Of a DNA stretch of 34,144 bases, positions 24,815 through 32,311 are shown piece by piece. The position numbers and the translations under genes were made by a program. The stretch lies in assembly GCA_002418625.1 (NCBI GenBank), contig DIEM01000016.1, positions 489 to 34,632 of the forward strand. The letters run 5' to 3'. The notes below the pieces were generated by a model. It was not told where the DNA came from. It made no database searches and saw only the letters and a list, made by a program, of their open reading frames with translations. How positions within the stretch are numbered: the stretch's first letter is position 1; each line of letters begins with the position of its first letter. The DNA is from Firmicutes bacterium UBA5774. Its GTDB lineage: Bacteria; Bacillota; Clostridia; Peptostreptococcales; Anaerovoracaceae.

Positions 24815-25693
24815 CTATAAAAGCCCATAAGCTTTCATTTCCTGTTTTATTTTTTCCAGTGAAGAAGCTTCGGGCGGGCAGAGCGGAAGCCTGTACTCAA
24901 GTTCGATTCTACCCATCAGGTATAAGGCTGCTTTGACAGGAATAGGATTGACTTCCACAAACATGGCGTCGATCAGCGGTTTCATGTCCAGCTGCAGTCT
25001 GCATGCTCCCATGACGTCTCCCGACAGGTATTTCATGACCATCTCGTGCGTATCCTTCGGCGCTATATTGGCCACTACTGAAATGACGCCCTTGCCGCCA
25101 AGCGACAGTAAAGGGACAATCATGTCGTCATTGCCTGAATAGATGCTGAAATCTTCCGGAACCAGACGGGCGATCTCGGCCACCTGCGATATATTGCCGC
25201 TGGCTTCCTTGATGCCGACGATGTTGGGGTGCCTGGCCAGTTCGGCTACCGTCGATGGATTGATATTGACGCCGGTTCTGGAGGCAACCGAGTAAATGAT
25301 TATCGGTATATTGACACGATCGGCAATAGCCGTATAATGCATGACCAATCCCTTTTGCGTGCATTTATTATAATATGGAGTAACATGCAGCAGTGCGTCT
25401 GCTCCAGCTTGTTCCAGGCCTATATTGAGATTTATGCCGTGGTGCGTGTCATTGCTGCCGCCGCCGGCTATGACCGGAACGCGCTTGTCGACGCGTTTGA
25501 CTGTATATGTTACAGTTTCGATCTGTTCCTCGTCAGTCAATGTGGAGGCTTCGCCTGATGTGCCGCAGATTACAATGGCATCGGTTCCTTGCTCGATCTG
25601 CCAGTCGATCAGTTTTCCGAGACTTTCAAAGTCAACTTTCCTGTCCTTGAACGGTGTGACAATCGCGACACCTGACCCTGTAAATATAGCCAT
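24815..25693 (-). CDS. dapA: 4-hydroxy-tetrahydrodipicolinate synthase
   Basis: Condenses pyruvate with aspartate semialdehyde, the first step committed to lysine/DAP. The product of 292 residues has the Schiff-base Lys162 (GIKEASGNISQ), Tyr134 and Arg139 (IIYSVASRTGVN) and Thr45 (CGTSGEASTL). The frame is open back to 25783, but ATG 25693 with AAAGGAGA upstream gives the conserved N-terminus MAIFTGSGVAIVTPF. It lies 14 nt after asd. Related family members (N-acetylneuraminate lyase and similar) are excluded by motif and context. Confidence 0.96.
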   Translation of the reverse strand: MAIFTGSGVAIVTPFKDRKVDFESLGKLIDWQIEQGTDAIVICGTSGEASTLTDEEQIETVTYTVKRVDKRVPVIAGGGSNDTHHGINLNIGLEQAGADALLHVTPYYNKCTQKGLVMHYTAIADRVNIPIIIYSVASRTGVNINPSTVAELARHPNIVGIKEASGNISQVAEIARLVPEDFSIYSGNDDMIVPLLSLGGKGVISVVANIAPKDTHEMVMKYLSGDVMGACRLQLDMKPLIDAMFVEVNPIPVKAALYLMGRIELEYRLPLCPPEASSLEKIKQEMKAYGLL

Positions 25694-25707
25694 AATGATT
25701 CTCCTTT

Positions 25708-26697
25708 CTATCCAATGAGCAATTCGGCGATTTGAACAGCGTTTGTCGCAGCGCCTTTTCTGATATTGTCTGCGACGACCCACATGTTCAGGCCATTTTC
25801 GATACTGAAATCTCTTCTTATGCGGCCGACAAATACGTCGTCCTTGCCGGCGCAGTCTTTCGCAAGCGGATAGACGCTGTTTGCGGGATCATCCTGGACA
25901 ACGATGCCAGGAGCCGAAGCTAGCAGCTTGAACACGTCATCAAGCTCATACGGTTTTTCAAATTCAACATTGATGCTTTCGCTGTGGCATGCGAATACAG
26001 GGACTCTAACTGTTGTTGCCGTCACTTTTATACTGTCGTCTCCGATGATCTTGAGGGTCTCATTGACCATTTTGATTTCTTCTTTCGTATAGCCGTTCTC
26101 AAGAAAAACATCGATCTGAGGCAGGCAGTTTCCGGCTATAGGGTGTGGGTAGGCGGCCATGATATCGTTGCCCTTGAGCCCTTCTTCCAGGTCTCTGATG
26201 CCTTTTACGCCTGAACCTGAGACGGCTTGGTATGTGGAGTATACGATCCTTTTGATCTTATATTTGTCATGAAGCGGCTTGAGCGCTACAACAGCCTGGA
26301 TCGTCGAGCAGTTTGGATTGGCAATGATGCCTTTGTTCCAGGAGATATCCTGCGGATTGACTTCCGGAACGACCAGAGGAACTTCCTTGTCCATGCGCCA
26401 GGCACTGCTGTTGTCAACGACAATCGTGCCTTTTGAGGCTGCGATGGGTGCGAATTTTTGGCTGGTCGAGCCACCGGCCGAGAACAGCGCGATATCGATC
26501 GGCTTATCAAATGATTTTTCGGTCAGCTCCTCGACCTTATAATCATTGCCTCTGAAATGGATCGACTGGCCCGCTGATTTAGCGGATGCCATCAGATAAA
26601 GATTATCGAAGGGAAATTCCCGTTCTTCCAGGACTTTGAGAAAAGTGCTTCCGACAAGGCCGGTAGCGCCTACGATCGCCAGGTTTGGCTTTTTCAT
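25708..26697 (-). CDS. asd: Aspartate-semialdehyde dehydrogenase
   Basis: Reduces aspartyl phosphate to aspartate semialdehyde, the branch point to lysine/DAP and to homoserine (used by MetA in this window). The product of 329 residues has the NADP-binding start VGATGLVGSTFLK, catalytic Cys130 (ANPNCSTIQ), the active-site CHSES segment and GRIRRD. AAGGAGG lies 8 nt before the ATG. It is the first gene of the riboswitch-controlled asd-dapA-dapB operon and has two predicted promoters in its leader. Confidence 0.97.
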   Translation of the reverse strand: MKKPNLAIVGATGLVGSTFLKVLEEREFPFDNLYLMASAKSAGQSIHFRGNDYKVEELTEKSFDKPIDIALFSAGGSTSQKFAPIAASKGTIVVDNSSAWRMDKEVPLVVPEVNPQDISWNKGIIANPNCSTIQAVVALKPLHDKYKIKRIVYSTYQAVSGSGVKGIRDLEEGLKGNDIMAAYPHPIAGNCLPQIDVFLENGYTKEEIKMVNETLKIIGDDSIKVTATTVRVPVFACHSESINVEFEKPYELDDVFKLLASAPGIVVQDDPANSVYPLAKDCAGKDDVFVGRIRRDFSIENGLNMWVVADNIRKGAATNAVQIAELLIG

Positions 26698-26770
26698 TGT
26701 GATTCCTCCTTAGGTATGGTCAATAAGCTTTTAAATTATGTTAATGTATTAATTTAATATCTGAAATATA

Positions 26771-26799
26771 ATTATAACGTATTTTGCTCTGACTGTTAA
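26771..26799 (-). promoter_or_regulatory. Second predicted promoter of asd, downstream of the riboswitch terminator
   Basis: On the minus strand, TTAACA (26799-26794), a 17-nt spacer and a perfect TATAAT (26776-26771). It starts 11 nt after the riboswitch terminator and lies about 74 nt before the asd ATG. Transcripts from it would lack the lysine sensor. Confidence 0.65.
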
Positions 26800-26810
26800 C
26801 CATTTTAATT

Positions 26811-26839
26811 AAAAAATCGCGAACAGAGAAGTTCACGAT
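26811..26839 (-). terminator. Riboswitch-controlled intrinsic terminator upstream of asd
   Basis: On the minus strand ATCGTGAAC pairs with GTTCGCGAT (nine pairs, one G-T wobble) over a TTCTCT loop, followed by six T. It lies 38 nt downstream of the L-box aptamer, as expected for a transcription-attenuating lysine switch. Confidence 0.85.
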
Positions 26840-26853
26840 CCATCACGATCCAT
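26834..26853 (-). repeat. Perfect 10-bp tandem duplication in the riboswitch expression platform
   Basis: The minus strand reads ATGGATCGTG twice in a row. The copy nearer asd supplies the 5' arm of the terminator stem. Confidence 0.8.
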
Positions 26854-26876
26854 ATGGAATGAGAAATTGCTCTGCC

Positions 26877-27061
26877 TGTGTAATTGCACTTCACGAGCCG
26901 ATCGCAGCACCGGGCGTGACAGTTGCATATCTGTTCGATATGCACCCAGCAATATCATTTTGTGGTAATGATAAAGCTTCGGCGTTGGCGCCTTTCGTCC
27001 TGTCCGATACTTCCACCGGCCGACAGGATTACTGATCACTCAACGCAACCTCAATTGCACA
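26877..27061 (-). promoter_or_regulatory. Lysine riboswitch (L box) aptamer upstream of asd-dapA-dapB
   Basis: The minus strand shows the L-box conserved blocks in order: GAGGTTGCG, ATCAGTAATCC, GGACGAAAGGCG, CAACGCCGAAG, GCTGGGTGCATATC, GATATGCAACTGTCACGC. Paired elements are visible: P1 (TGTGCAATT with AATTACACA, one mismatch), P2 (TCCTGTC with GGACAGGA), P3 (GGCG with CGCC), P4 (TATCATT with AATGATA) and P5 (TGCATATC with GATATGCA). Lysine binding is known to favour termination in such switches. The 523-nt gap between asd and uppP is filled by this leader and the two divergent promoters; no protein gene is seen in it. Confidence 0.93.
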
Positions 27062-27079
27062 TTTATGTAATTATTTGGT

Positions 27080-27108
27080 ATAATATCAGAAGAATTAAAC
27101 GCTGTCAA
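27080..27108 (-). promoter_or_regulatory. Predicted promoter driving the riboswitch leader
   Basis: On the minus strand, TTGACA (27108-27103), 17-nt spacer, TATTAT (27085-27080), about 19 nt upstream of the aptamer. Confidence 0.8.
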
Positions 27109-27142
27109 ACGATAATTTTGAGTCGAAGTTGTAAAGGCAATA

Positions 27143-27151
27143 TGCTATAAT
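27143..27151 (+). promoter_or_regulatory. Predicted extended -10 promoter of uppP
   Basis: TGCTATAAT, i.e. an extended -10 (TGnTATAAT). No good -35 hexamer is found 16-18 nt upstream, which an extended -10 can tolerate. Confidence 0.55.
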
Positions 27152-27152
27152 G

Positions 27153-27182
27153 AATAGAATCGATTTTCAATATCGTTCTATT
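27153..27182 (+). repeat. Inverted repeat at the predicted uppP transcription start
   Basis: AATAGAA-t-CGAT (27153-27164) pairs with ATCGTTCTATT (27172-27182): 11 bp with one bulged T and a 7-nt loop. It lies 1 nt after the -10 box and has no T-run after it, so it fits an operator or 5'-leader hairpin better than a terminator. Confidence 0.5.
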
Positions 27183-27220
27183 ACTGATAAATTTTGCTAT
27201 ATGAAAGAGAGGGCGTTGAT

Positions 27221-28063
27221 TTGACATTATTCGAAGCTATTGTTCTGGGACTGGTTCAGGGACTCGCCGAATTCCTGCCTGTAAGCAGTTCGGGCCATCT
27301 GGCCGTATTGCAGTATATTTTCGGCATCAGAGGTGAAGAAGTACTCATTTTTGCAGTAATGCTTCATTTTGGCACATTTCTTTCGCTGGTGGCGGTGTAT
27401 TATAAAGATTTATATATGCTGATAAAGGAATTGTTTGCGACCTTAACCGATATCGTGACCGGCAAAGGTCTGCAGATCAACAAAAACGATTATCGGAAGC
27501 TTGGTGTCATGATCGTTGTGGCAACTATTCCGACCGCATTCTTCGGTATAGTATTTTCAGATGCGTTCGGAGCTATGTATAACTCCTTGTTATCGATCGG
27601 GATAGGATTCCTGATCACCGGGACTTTGCTGTGGTGGGTCGAAAAATTCGGAAAAGGGAAGAAGAATACCGGGGATATGCTGTTCAGAGACGCTTTTCTT
27701 GTGGGCCTGTTTCAATCCGCGGCTATTGCACCCGGAATATCAAGATCGGGAGCGACGATCGCCGGAGGATTATTTTCAAATTTCAACAGGGATCTTGCAG
27801 TTCGTTTCGCTTTTCTGGTATCGATCCCGCCGATACTTGGCGCTGTGATTTTGGAGTCGCCGAATGCTTTCGAACAGGGGATGGATATCGCTCTGATGCT
27901 TCCGATCGTTGTCGGCGTAATTGTTGCGGCAGTATCCGGGTTTATTGCGATAAAAACGATGATCAAGATCGTTTCCAAAAAAAAGCTGCATTTCTTTTCT
28001 TATTACACTTGGCTTTTGGGTTTTGTCGTAGTTGTTTATGCAGTAGCAAATAATATTGGTTGA
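27221..28063 (+). CDS. uppP: Undecaprenyl-diphosphate phosphatase (BacA family)
   Basis: Integral membrane enzyme that recycles undecaprenyl diphosphate to the monophosphate carrier for peptidoglycan; members also raise bacitracin resistance. The 280-residue product is nearly all hydrophobic helices and carries both signatures: EFLPVSSSGH near the N-terminus and PGISRSGAT in the middle. The start is TTG 27221 with GAGAGGG 8 nt upstream, giving MTLFEAIVLGLVQGLAEF; the frame is open to another TTG at 27194. It is divergent from asd and ends 14 nt before ftsK. Confidence 0.95.
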   Translation: MTLFEAIVLGLVQGLAEFLPVSSSGHLAVLQYIFGIRGEEVLIFAVMLHFGTFLSLVAVYYKDLYMLIKELFATLTDIVTGKGLQINKNDYRKLGVMIVVATIPTAFFGIVFSDAFGAMYNSLLSIGIGFLITGTLLWWVEKFGKGKKNTGDMLFRDAFLVGLFQSAAIAPGISRSGATIAGGLFSNFNRDLAVRFAFLVSIPPILGAVILESPNAFEQGMDIALMLPIVVGVIVAAVSGFIAIKTMIKIVSKKKLHFFSYYTWLLGFVVVVYAVANNIG

Positions 28064-28077
28064 ATCGGAGTATTATG

Positions 28078-30453
28078 ATGGAGCAAAAGAGGAGAGGAAG
28101 ACCGCCAGGATCAAAAAACAAGAAGGCCAAGGCGGTCAATAATAAAGAAGCCGACGGGAATGCCAGACCCGCGAGCAGACTCAGGGACGAAATTTGGGCG
28201 ATCGTGATACTCGCCATCGGCGCTTTTCTGGTCGTATCGCTGCAGACGGATGCCGCAGGGCAGTTCGGTGTCGCAATCGGTATACTTCTTAAAGGATGCT
28301 TTGGAATGGCGGCCTATATTCTGCCATATTATCTTATATTATACGGCTTTCTGCTTTTTGGCAAAAGGACCACCCATATCACAGGCAGATCCACTTTGTT
28401 TCTTTTGTTAATATTTCTCAGTATAACGACATTGAATGCGTCAAGATTTATTGCAGGTGATGTCGATTCATCGTTTTCCATACAATATTTAAGGGATGTA
28501 TTCGATCTAAGCGCAGGCGGTCCGGATGGAACTCCTATCGAAAGCGGCGGACTGATAGGCATGCTGATCGGATTAGGCCTGCAGAAGCTTATCGGCATGG
28601 TCGGTCTTTATATTTTTTGCGGACTCGTAATCATTATATCGCTGCTTCTAGTCATTAATACGCCGATTTCTCAATTCTTCGATATGTGGAAAGTAAAGCG
28701 TGACGCTGCGAAGGAAAGACGTGGAGCAGAGGAAATATCAGCTCAGGCAGCGTCTGACGACAGGACGCCGCAGTATGCCGGGCAGGATGACGGCTGCGCA
28801 TTCAAAAGCGAGTCGTTGTTCAAGCCGGGAATATCCAGCAAGCAGATGAAAATCATGGACTATATGAAAAACGACCAGCTTTTCGACAAGAAGGAGCCCG
28901 AAAATCCAAAATTTGAGGAATATAAGGAATCACTCATAGAAGAAAAGCAGGACACAGTTAAAGCAGCCCCTAAAAATGTTGCTGCCGAGAGCATCGACAT
29001 TATTCCGACGGAAATGGCGGCGGCCTTCAGGCTGCCGACGATAGATCTTTTGGATAAAACTTCTGCCGACAACAGGAAGGGCAATAATGACAATCTCAAA
29101 GCAAAAGCCGAGACTCTTGAGAAGACTTTGCAAAATTTCGGCGTGAACGCCAAAGTGATCCAGGTCACAAAGGGCCCGGCTGTCACAAGATATGAGATCC
29201 AACCCAATGTTGGCGTCAAGGTCAGCAGCATTGTCAGGCTTGCGGACGATATCGCCCTCAATCTGGAAGCAAAAAGCATCAGGATCGAGGCACCGATACC
29301 CGGTAAAGCTGCTGTCGGGATCGAAGTCGAAAACGAACGGGTCAATCTGGTCACGATCCGTGAGATGTTCGAGTCCTCCGAATTCAGAAATGCCAAATCA
29401 AAAATAAGCTTTATAGCAGGAAAGGATATTTCCGGAAACGCAATCATAGCCGACCTCAAGGAGATGCCGCATCTGCTCATTGCCGGTTCGACAGGCTCAG
29501 GAAAGAGCGTCTGCATAAACAGCATCATCACAAGCATGCTGTTCAAAGCAAAACCGGACGAGGTGAAATTCCTGCTTATCGACCCCAAGGTCGTAGAGCT
29601 CAACAATTACAACGGCATACCGCATTTGCTGATACCGGTCGTAACAGATCCGTCCAAAGCGTCAGCAGCCTTGAATTGGGCGGTTCAGGAAATGACCTCA
29701 CGCTACAGGAAGTTTGCTGAAGCCGGAGTACGGGATCTTGAAAACTACAATGCAAAGGTAAAAGCAGACCAGGTGAAGCCTTTGCCGCAAATAGTCGTGA
29801 TCATAGACGAATTGGCGGATCTGATGATGGCTGCACCGGCGCAGGTAGAGGAATCAATTTGCAGACTGGCACAGATGGCAAGGGCTGCCGGTATGCATCT
29901 GATCGTTGCGACGCAGCGTCCTTCCGTTGATGTCATTACGGGTGTCATTAAGGCGAACATCCCATCAAGAATCGCGTTTGCAGTTTCTTCACAATTTGAT
30001 TCCAGGACCATTTTGGATATGGCCGGCGCGGAACGTCTTGTCGGAAAAGGCGATATGCTTTTCAATCCGCTTGGGATGTCAAAGCCGATTCGGGTGCAGG
30101 GCGCATTCATATCGGATGCCGAGGTGCATAAAGTCATTGATTTCCTGAGAAACCAAGTGCAGGAGAATGAATACTCCGCTGATATAATAAGCAGCATTGA
30201 AAAAACCAAAACCGACATTTCGGCGGATGATGAGGATGAACTTTTGAAAGACGCCATTGAAACAGTCGTAGCTTCCGAACAAGCATCGGTGTCGATGCTC
30301 CAGCGCAGATTCCGCATTGGTTACAACCGTGCGGCCAGACTTATAGACATGATGGAAGGGCGGGGTATCGTAAGTCCCCCTGATGGCAGCCGTCCGCGCA
30401 AGGTGCTGATCACCAGGGACGAATTTGAAGAATTGGAGAAACTGGACGAATGA
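28078..30453 (+). CDS. ftsK: DNA translocase FtsK/SpoIIIE
   Basis: Membrane-anchored ATP-driven DNA pump for chromosome segregation at the septum or into the forespore. The product of 791 residues has a short basic N-terminus with an AT-hook-like KRRGRPPGSKNKK (residues 4-16), about four membrane helices (residues roughly 35-200), a charged linker (about 200-330) and the motor: Walker A GSTGSGKSVCIN, Walker B VVIIDELADLMM and ATQRPSVDVITG. A C-terminal gamma winged helix (QRRFRIGYNRAARLIDMM) reads orienting DNA sequences. GGAG lies 7 nt before ATG 28078; ATG 28075 is the alternative. It overlaps rimO by ATGA. Whether the cell sporulates cannot be told from the window. Confidence 0.95.
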   Translation: MEQKRRGRPPGSKNKKAKAVNNKEADGNARPASRLRDEIWAIVILAIGAFLVVSLQTDAAGQFGVAIGILLKGCFGMAAYILPYYLILYGFLLFGKRTTHITGRSTLFLLLIFLSITTLNASRFIAGDVDSSFSIQYLRDVFDLSAGGPDGTPIESGGLIGMLIGLGLQKLIGMVGLYIFCGLVIIISLLLVINTPISQFFDMWKVKRDAAKERRGAEEISAQAASDDRTPQYAGQDDGCAFKSESLFKPGISSKQMKIMDYMKNDQLFDKKEPENPKFEEYKESLIEEKQDTVKAAPKNVAAESIDIIPTEMAAAFRLPTIDLLDKTSADNRKGNNDNLKAKAETLEKTLQNFGVNAKVIQVTKGPAVTRYEIQPNVGVKVSSIVRLADDIALNLEAKSIRIEAPIPGKAAVGIEVENERVNLVTIREMFESSEFRNAKSKISFIAGKDISGNAIIADLKEMPHLLIAGSTGSGKSVCINSIITSMLFKAKPDEVKFLLIDPKVVELNNYNGIPHLLIPVVTDPSKASAALNWAVQEMTSRYRKFAEAGVRDLENYNAKVKADQVKPLPQIVVIIDELADLMMAAPAQVEESICRLAQMARAAGMHLIVATQRPSVDVITGVIKANIPSRIAFAVSSQFDSRTILDMAGAERLVGKGDMLFNPLGMSKPIRVQGAFISDAEVHKVIDFLRNQVQENEYSADIISSIEKTKTDISADDEDELLKDAIETVVASEQASVSMLQRRFRIGYNRAARLIDMMEGRGIVSPPDGSRPRKVLITRDEFEELEKLDE

Positions 30454-31784
30454 AAGTATATATTGAAACATTGGGCTGCCCCAAAAATATCTCCGATTCC
30501 GAAACCGCAGCCGGAGTGTTGGAAAAAGATGGCTTTACAATCGTTGAAGATCCTGAGGCGGCTGATGTGATCATCGTCAATACTTGCGGTTTTATCAACG
30601 ACGCAAAGCGTGAATCGATCAATATGATTTTGGATATGGCAGAATACAGAAACAGTGGAAAACTGCTGGTCGTTTCAGGCTGCTTGAGCCAAAGATTCGA
30701 CGAAGAGCTTTTCAGAGAGATACCGGAGATCGATATTTTAATCGGCGTCAATGATTATCTTCAGTTGCCTGAAATTTTACATAAACATATTTATGGTAAA
30801 CGAGATATATATCAAAAAACTTATGACAAAGAATATGAAGAGATTGCGGAAAGGAAGCTTCTCGAAACCGATTATTCAGCTTATCTTAAAATTTCTGAAG
30901 GATGCGACAATATATGCGCATACTGTGTTATTCCCGCGATCCGAGGCGGATACAGGAGCCGGAAGTGCGAAAACATTGTAAATGACGCGAAAATGCTGGC
31001 AGAAACCGGCGTTAAGGAATTGGTGCTCGTGGCTCAGGATGTGACGGCCTATGGCATCGATATTTACGGTGAATACAGGCTTCCGAAGCTGTTGACGGAG
31101 CTTTGCGGCATCGAGGGCATCAGATGGATCCGGCTGATGTATTGCTATGAAGACAGAATTACTGACGATCTTATTGAAACGATTGCAAAAGAAGAAAAAG
31201 TATGCAGATATATCGATATTCCGATCCAGCATTGCAGCGACAAGATACTTCAGGCAATGAACAGAAGATCCACAAAACGATCAATCATGGACACGATTGG
31301 ACGGCTTCGGGAGGCGATGCCCGATATCCACATCAGAACGACTCTCATAACCGGGTTTCCGGGAGAGACACAAAAGGAATTCGAGGAGCTGTATGAATTC
31401 GTGGAAACCATGAAATTCGAACGGCTTGGCGTGTTCCATTATTCCAAGGAGGAAGGCACGCCGGCAGCTCTGATGAAAGGACAGGTCAGAGAGCAGACGA
31501 AAGTGGCGAGAAAAGAAAAGCTACTGGCTTTGCAGAGAAAAATCGCACTTGAATCAAACATGAAAAAAATCGGACATATTTTTGAAGTGCTGGTTGAAGA
31601 AAAAATCGAGGGAGAAAACACATATATAGGAAGGACGCTTTATGATGCCCGTGAAATCGACGATTCTGTCATTTTTTCATCAAAACGGAGTCTAAAGCCG
31701 GGCGATTTTGTCCATGTACTTATAAACGACGCTTTTGATTATGATATCACCGGAGAGGAGACGAATTATGAATCTGCCAAATAA
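30450..31784 (+). CDS. rimO: Ribosomal protein S12 methylthiotransferase RimO
   Basis: Radical-SAM enzyme adding a methylthio group to the conserved Asp of ribosomal protein S12. The product of 444 residues has an N-terminal UPF0004 domain with Cys10, Cys46 and Cys78 (auxiliary cluster), radical-SAM cysteines 152, 156 and 159 in SEGCDNICAYCVIPAIRGG, and a C-terminal TRAM region. SAYLKISEGCDN and IRGGYRSR favour RimO over MiaB and MtaB. It overlaps ftsK by 4 nt and pgsA by 17 nt, in the standard Clostridia order. Confidence 0.95.
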   Translation: MKVYIETLGCPKNISDSETAAGVLEKDGFTIVEDPEAADVIIVNTCGFINDAKRESINMILDMAEYRNSGKLLVVSGCLSQRFDEELFREIPEIDILIGVNDYLQLPEILHKHIYGKRDIYQKTYDKEYEEIAERKLLETDYSAYLKISEGCDNICAYCVIPAIRGGYRSRKCENIVNDAKMLAETGVKELVLVAQDVTAYGIDIYGEYRLPKLLTELCGIEGIRWIRLMYCYEDRITDDLIETIAKEEKVCRYIDIPIQHCSDKILQAMNRRSTKRSIMDTIGRLREAMPDIHIRTTLITGFPGETQKEFEELYEFVETMKFERLGVFHYSKEEGTPAALMKGQVREQTKVARKEKLLALQRKIALESNMKKIGHIFEVLVEEKIEGENTYIGRTLYDAREIDDSVIFSSKRSLKPGDFVHVLINDAFDYDITGEETNYESAK

Positions 31785-32295
31785 ACTTACGATACTGAGG
31801 ATCCTTTTGATACCTGTATTCATTGTCATTCTCATGACTGGCCATTATTATATTTCGGCTGTCATTTTCGTGGCGGCTTCCCTGACTGACGCTCTTGATG
31901 GAGCCATTGCAAGAAAATACAATTTGATAACCAATTTTGGCAAGATCATGGATCCTTTGGCGGACAAGCTTCTTGTCACTGCCGCTCTGGTTTGTCTCGT
32001 ACAACTAGGGGACATCCCTGCCTGGATGGTGTTTGTGATCCTGGCGAGAGAATTCACCGTCACTTCCCTGAGGTCCGTGGCGGCAAGCGAGGGCATTGTC
32101 ATTGCCGCCGGAAGGTCCGGAAAAATCAAAACAATTCTGCAGATGACGGCGATCATTGCCATCCTGTTTAAAAACAAACCGTTTGAAGCGATGAACATAC
32201 CTGTTGCAGACGGATTGCTGTGGGCCGCTGTGATCATGACGATCGTATCGGGTGCAGAATATATCTATAAAAACAGGCAGCTGTTTTCCATGTGA
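31768..32295 (+). CDS. pgsA: CDP-diacylglycerol--glycerol-3-phosphate 3-phosphatidyltransferase
   Basis: Membrane enzyme making phosphatidylglycerol phosphate, the precursor of anionic phospholipids. The 175-residue product has several hydrophobic helices and the CDP-alcohol phosphotransferase signature D-x2-DG-x2-AR-x8-G-x3-D-x3-D (TDALDGAIARKYN then FGKIMDPLADK). ATG 31768 is preceded by GGAGAGGAG and gives the conserved start MNLPNKLTILRI; the frame is open to 31735. It starts inside the end of rimO. Confidence 0.95.
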   Translation: MNLPNKLTILRILLIPVFIVILMTGHYYISAVIFVAASLTDALDGAIARKYNLITNFGKIMDPLADKLLVTAALVCLVQLGDIPAWMVFVILAREFTVTSLRSVAASEGIVIAAGRSGKIKTILQMTAIIAILFKNKPFEAMNIPVADGLLWAAVIMTIVSGAEYIYKNRQLFSM

Positions 32296-32311
32296 AAAAG
32301 GAGATGATGAT

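Noticed and set aside
26698..27220. Possible small protein gene or second plus-strand RNA in the asd-uppP gap
   Set aside because: The plus-strand frames here are antisense to the L-box leader and lack ribosome sites; the minus strand is explained by the riboswitch.
28860..29606. 248-codon minus-strand frame inside ftsK
   Set aside because: Shadow of the ftsK motor domain; no family motif.
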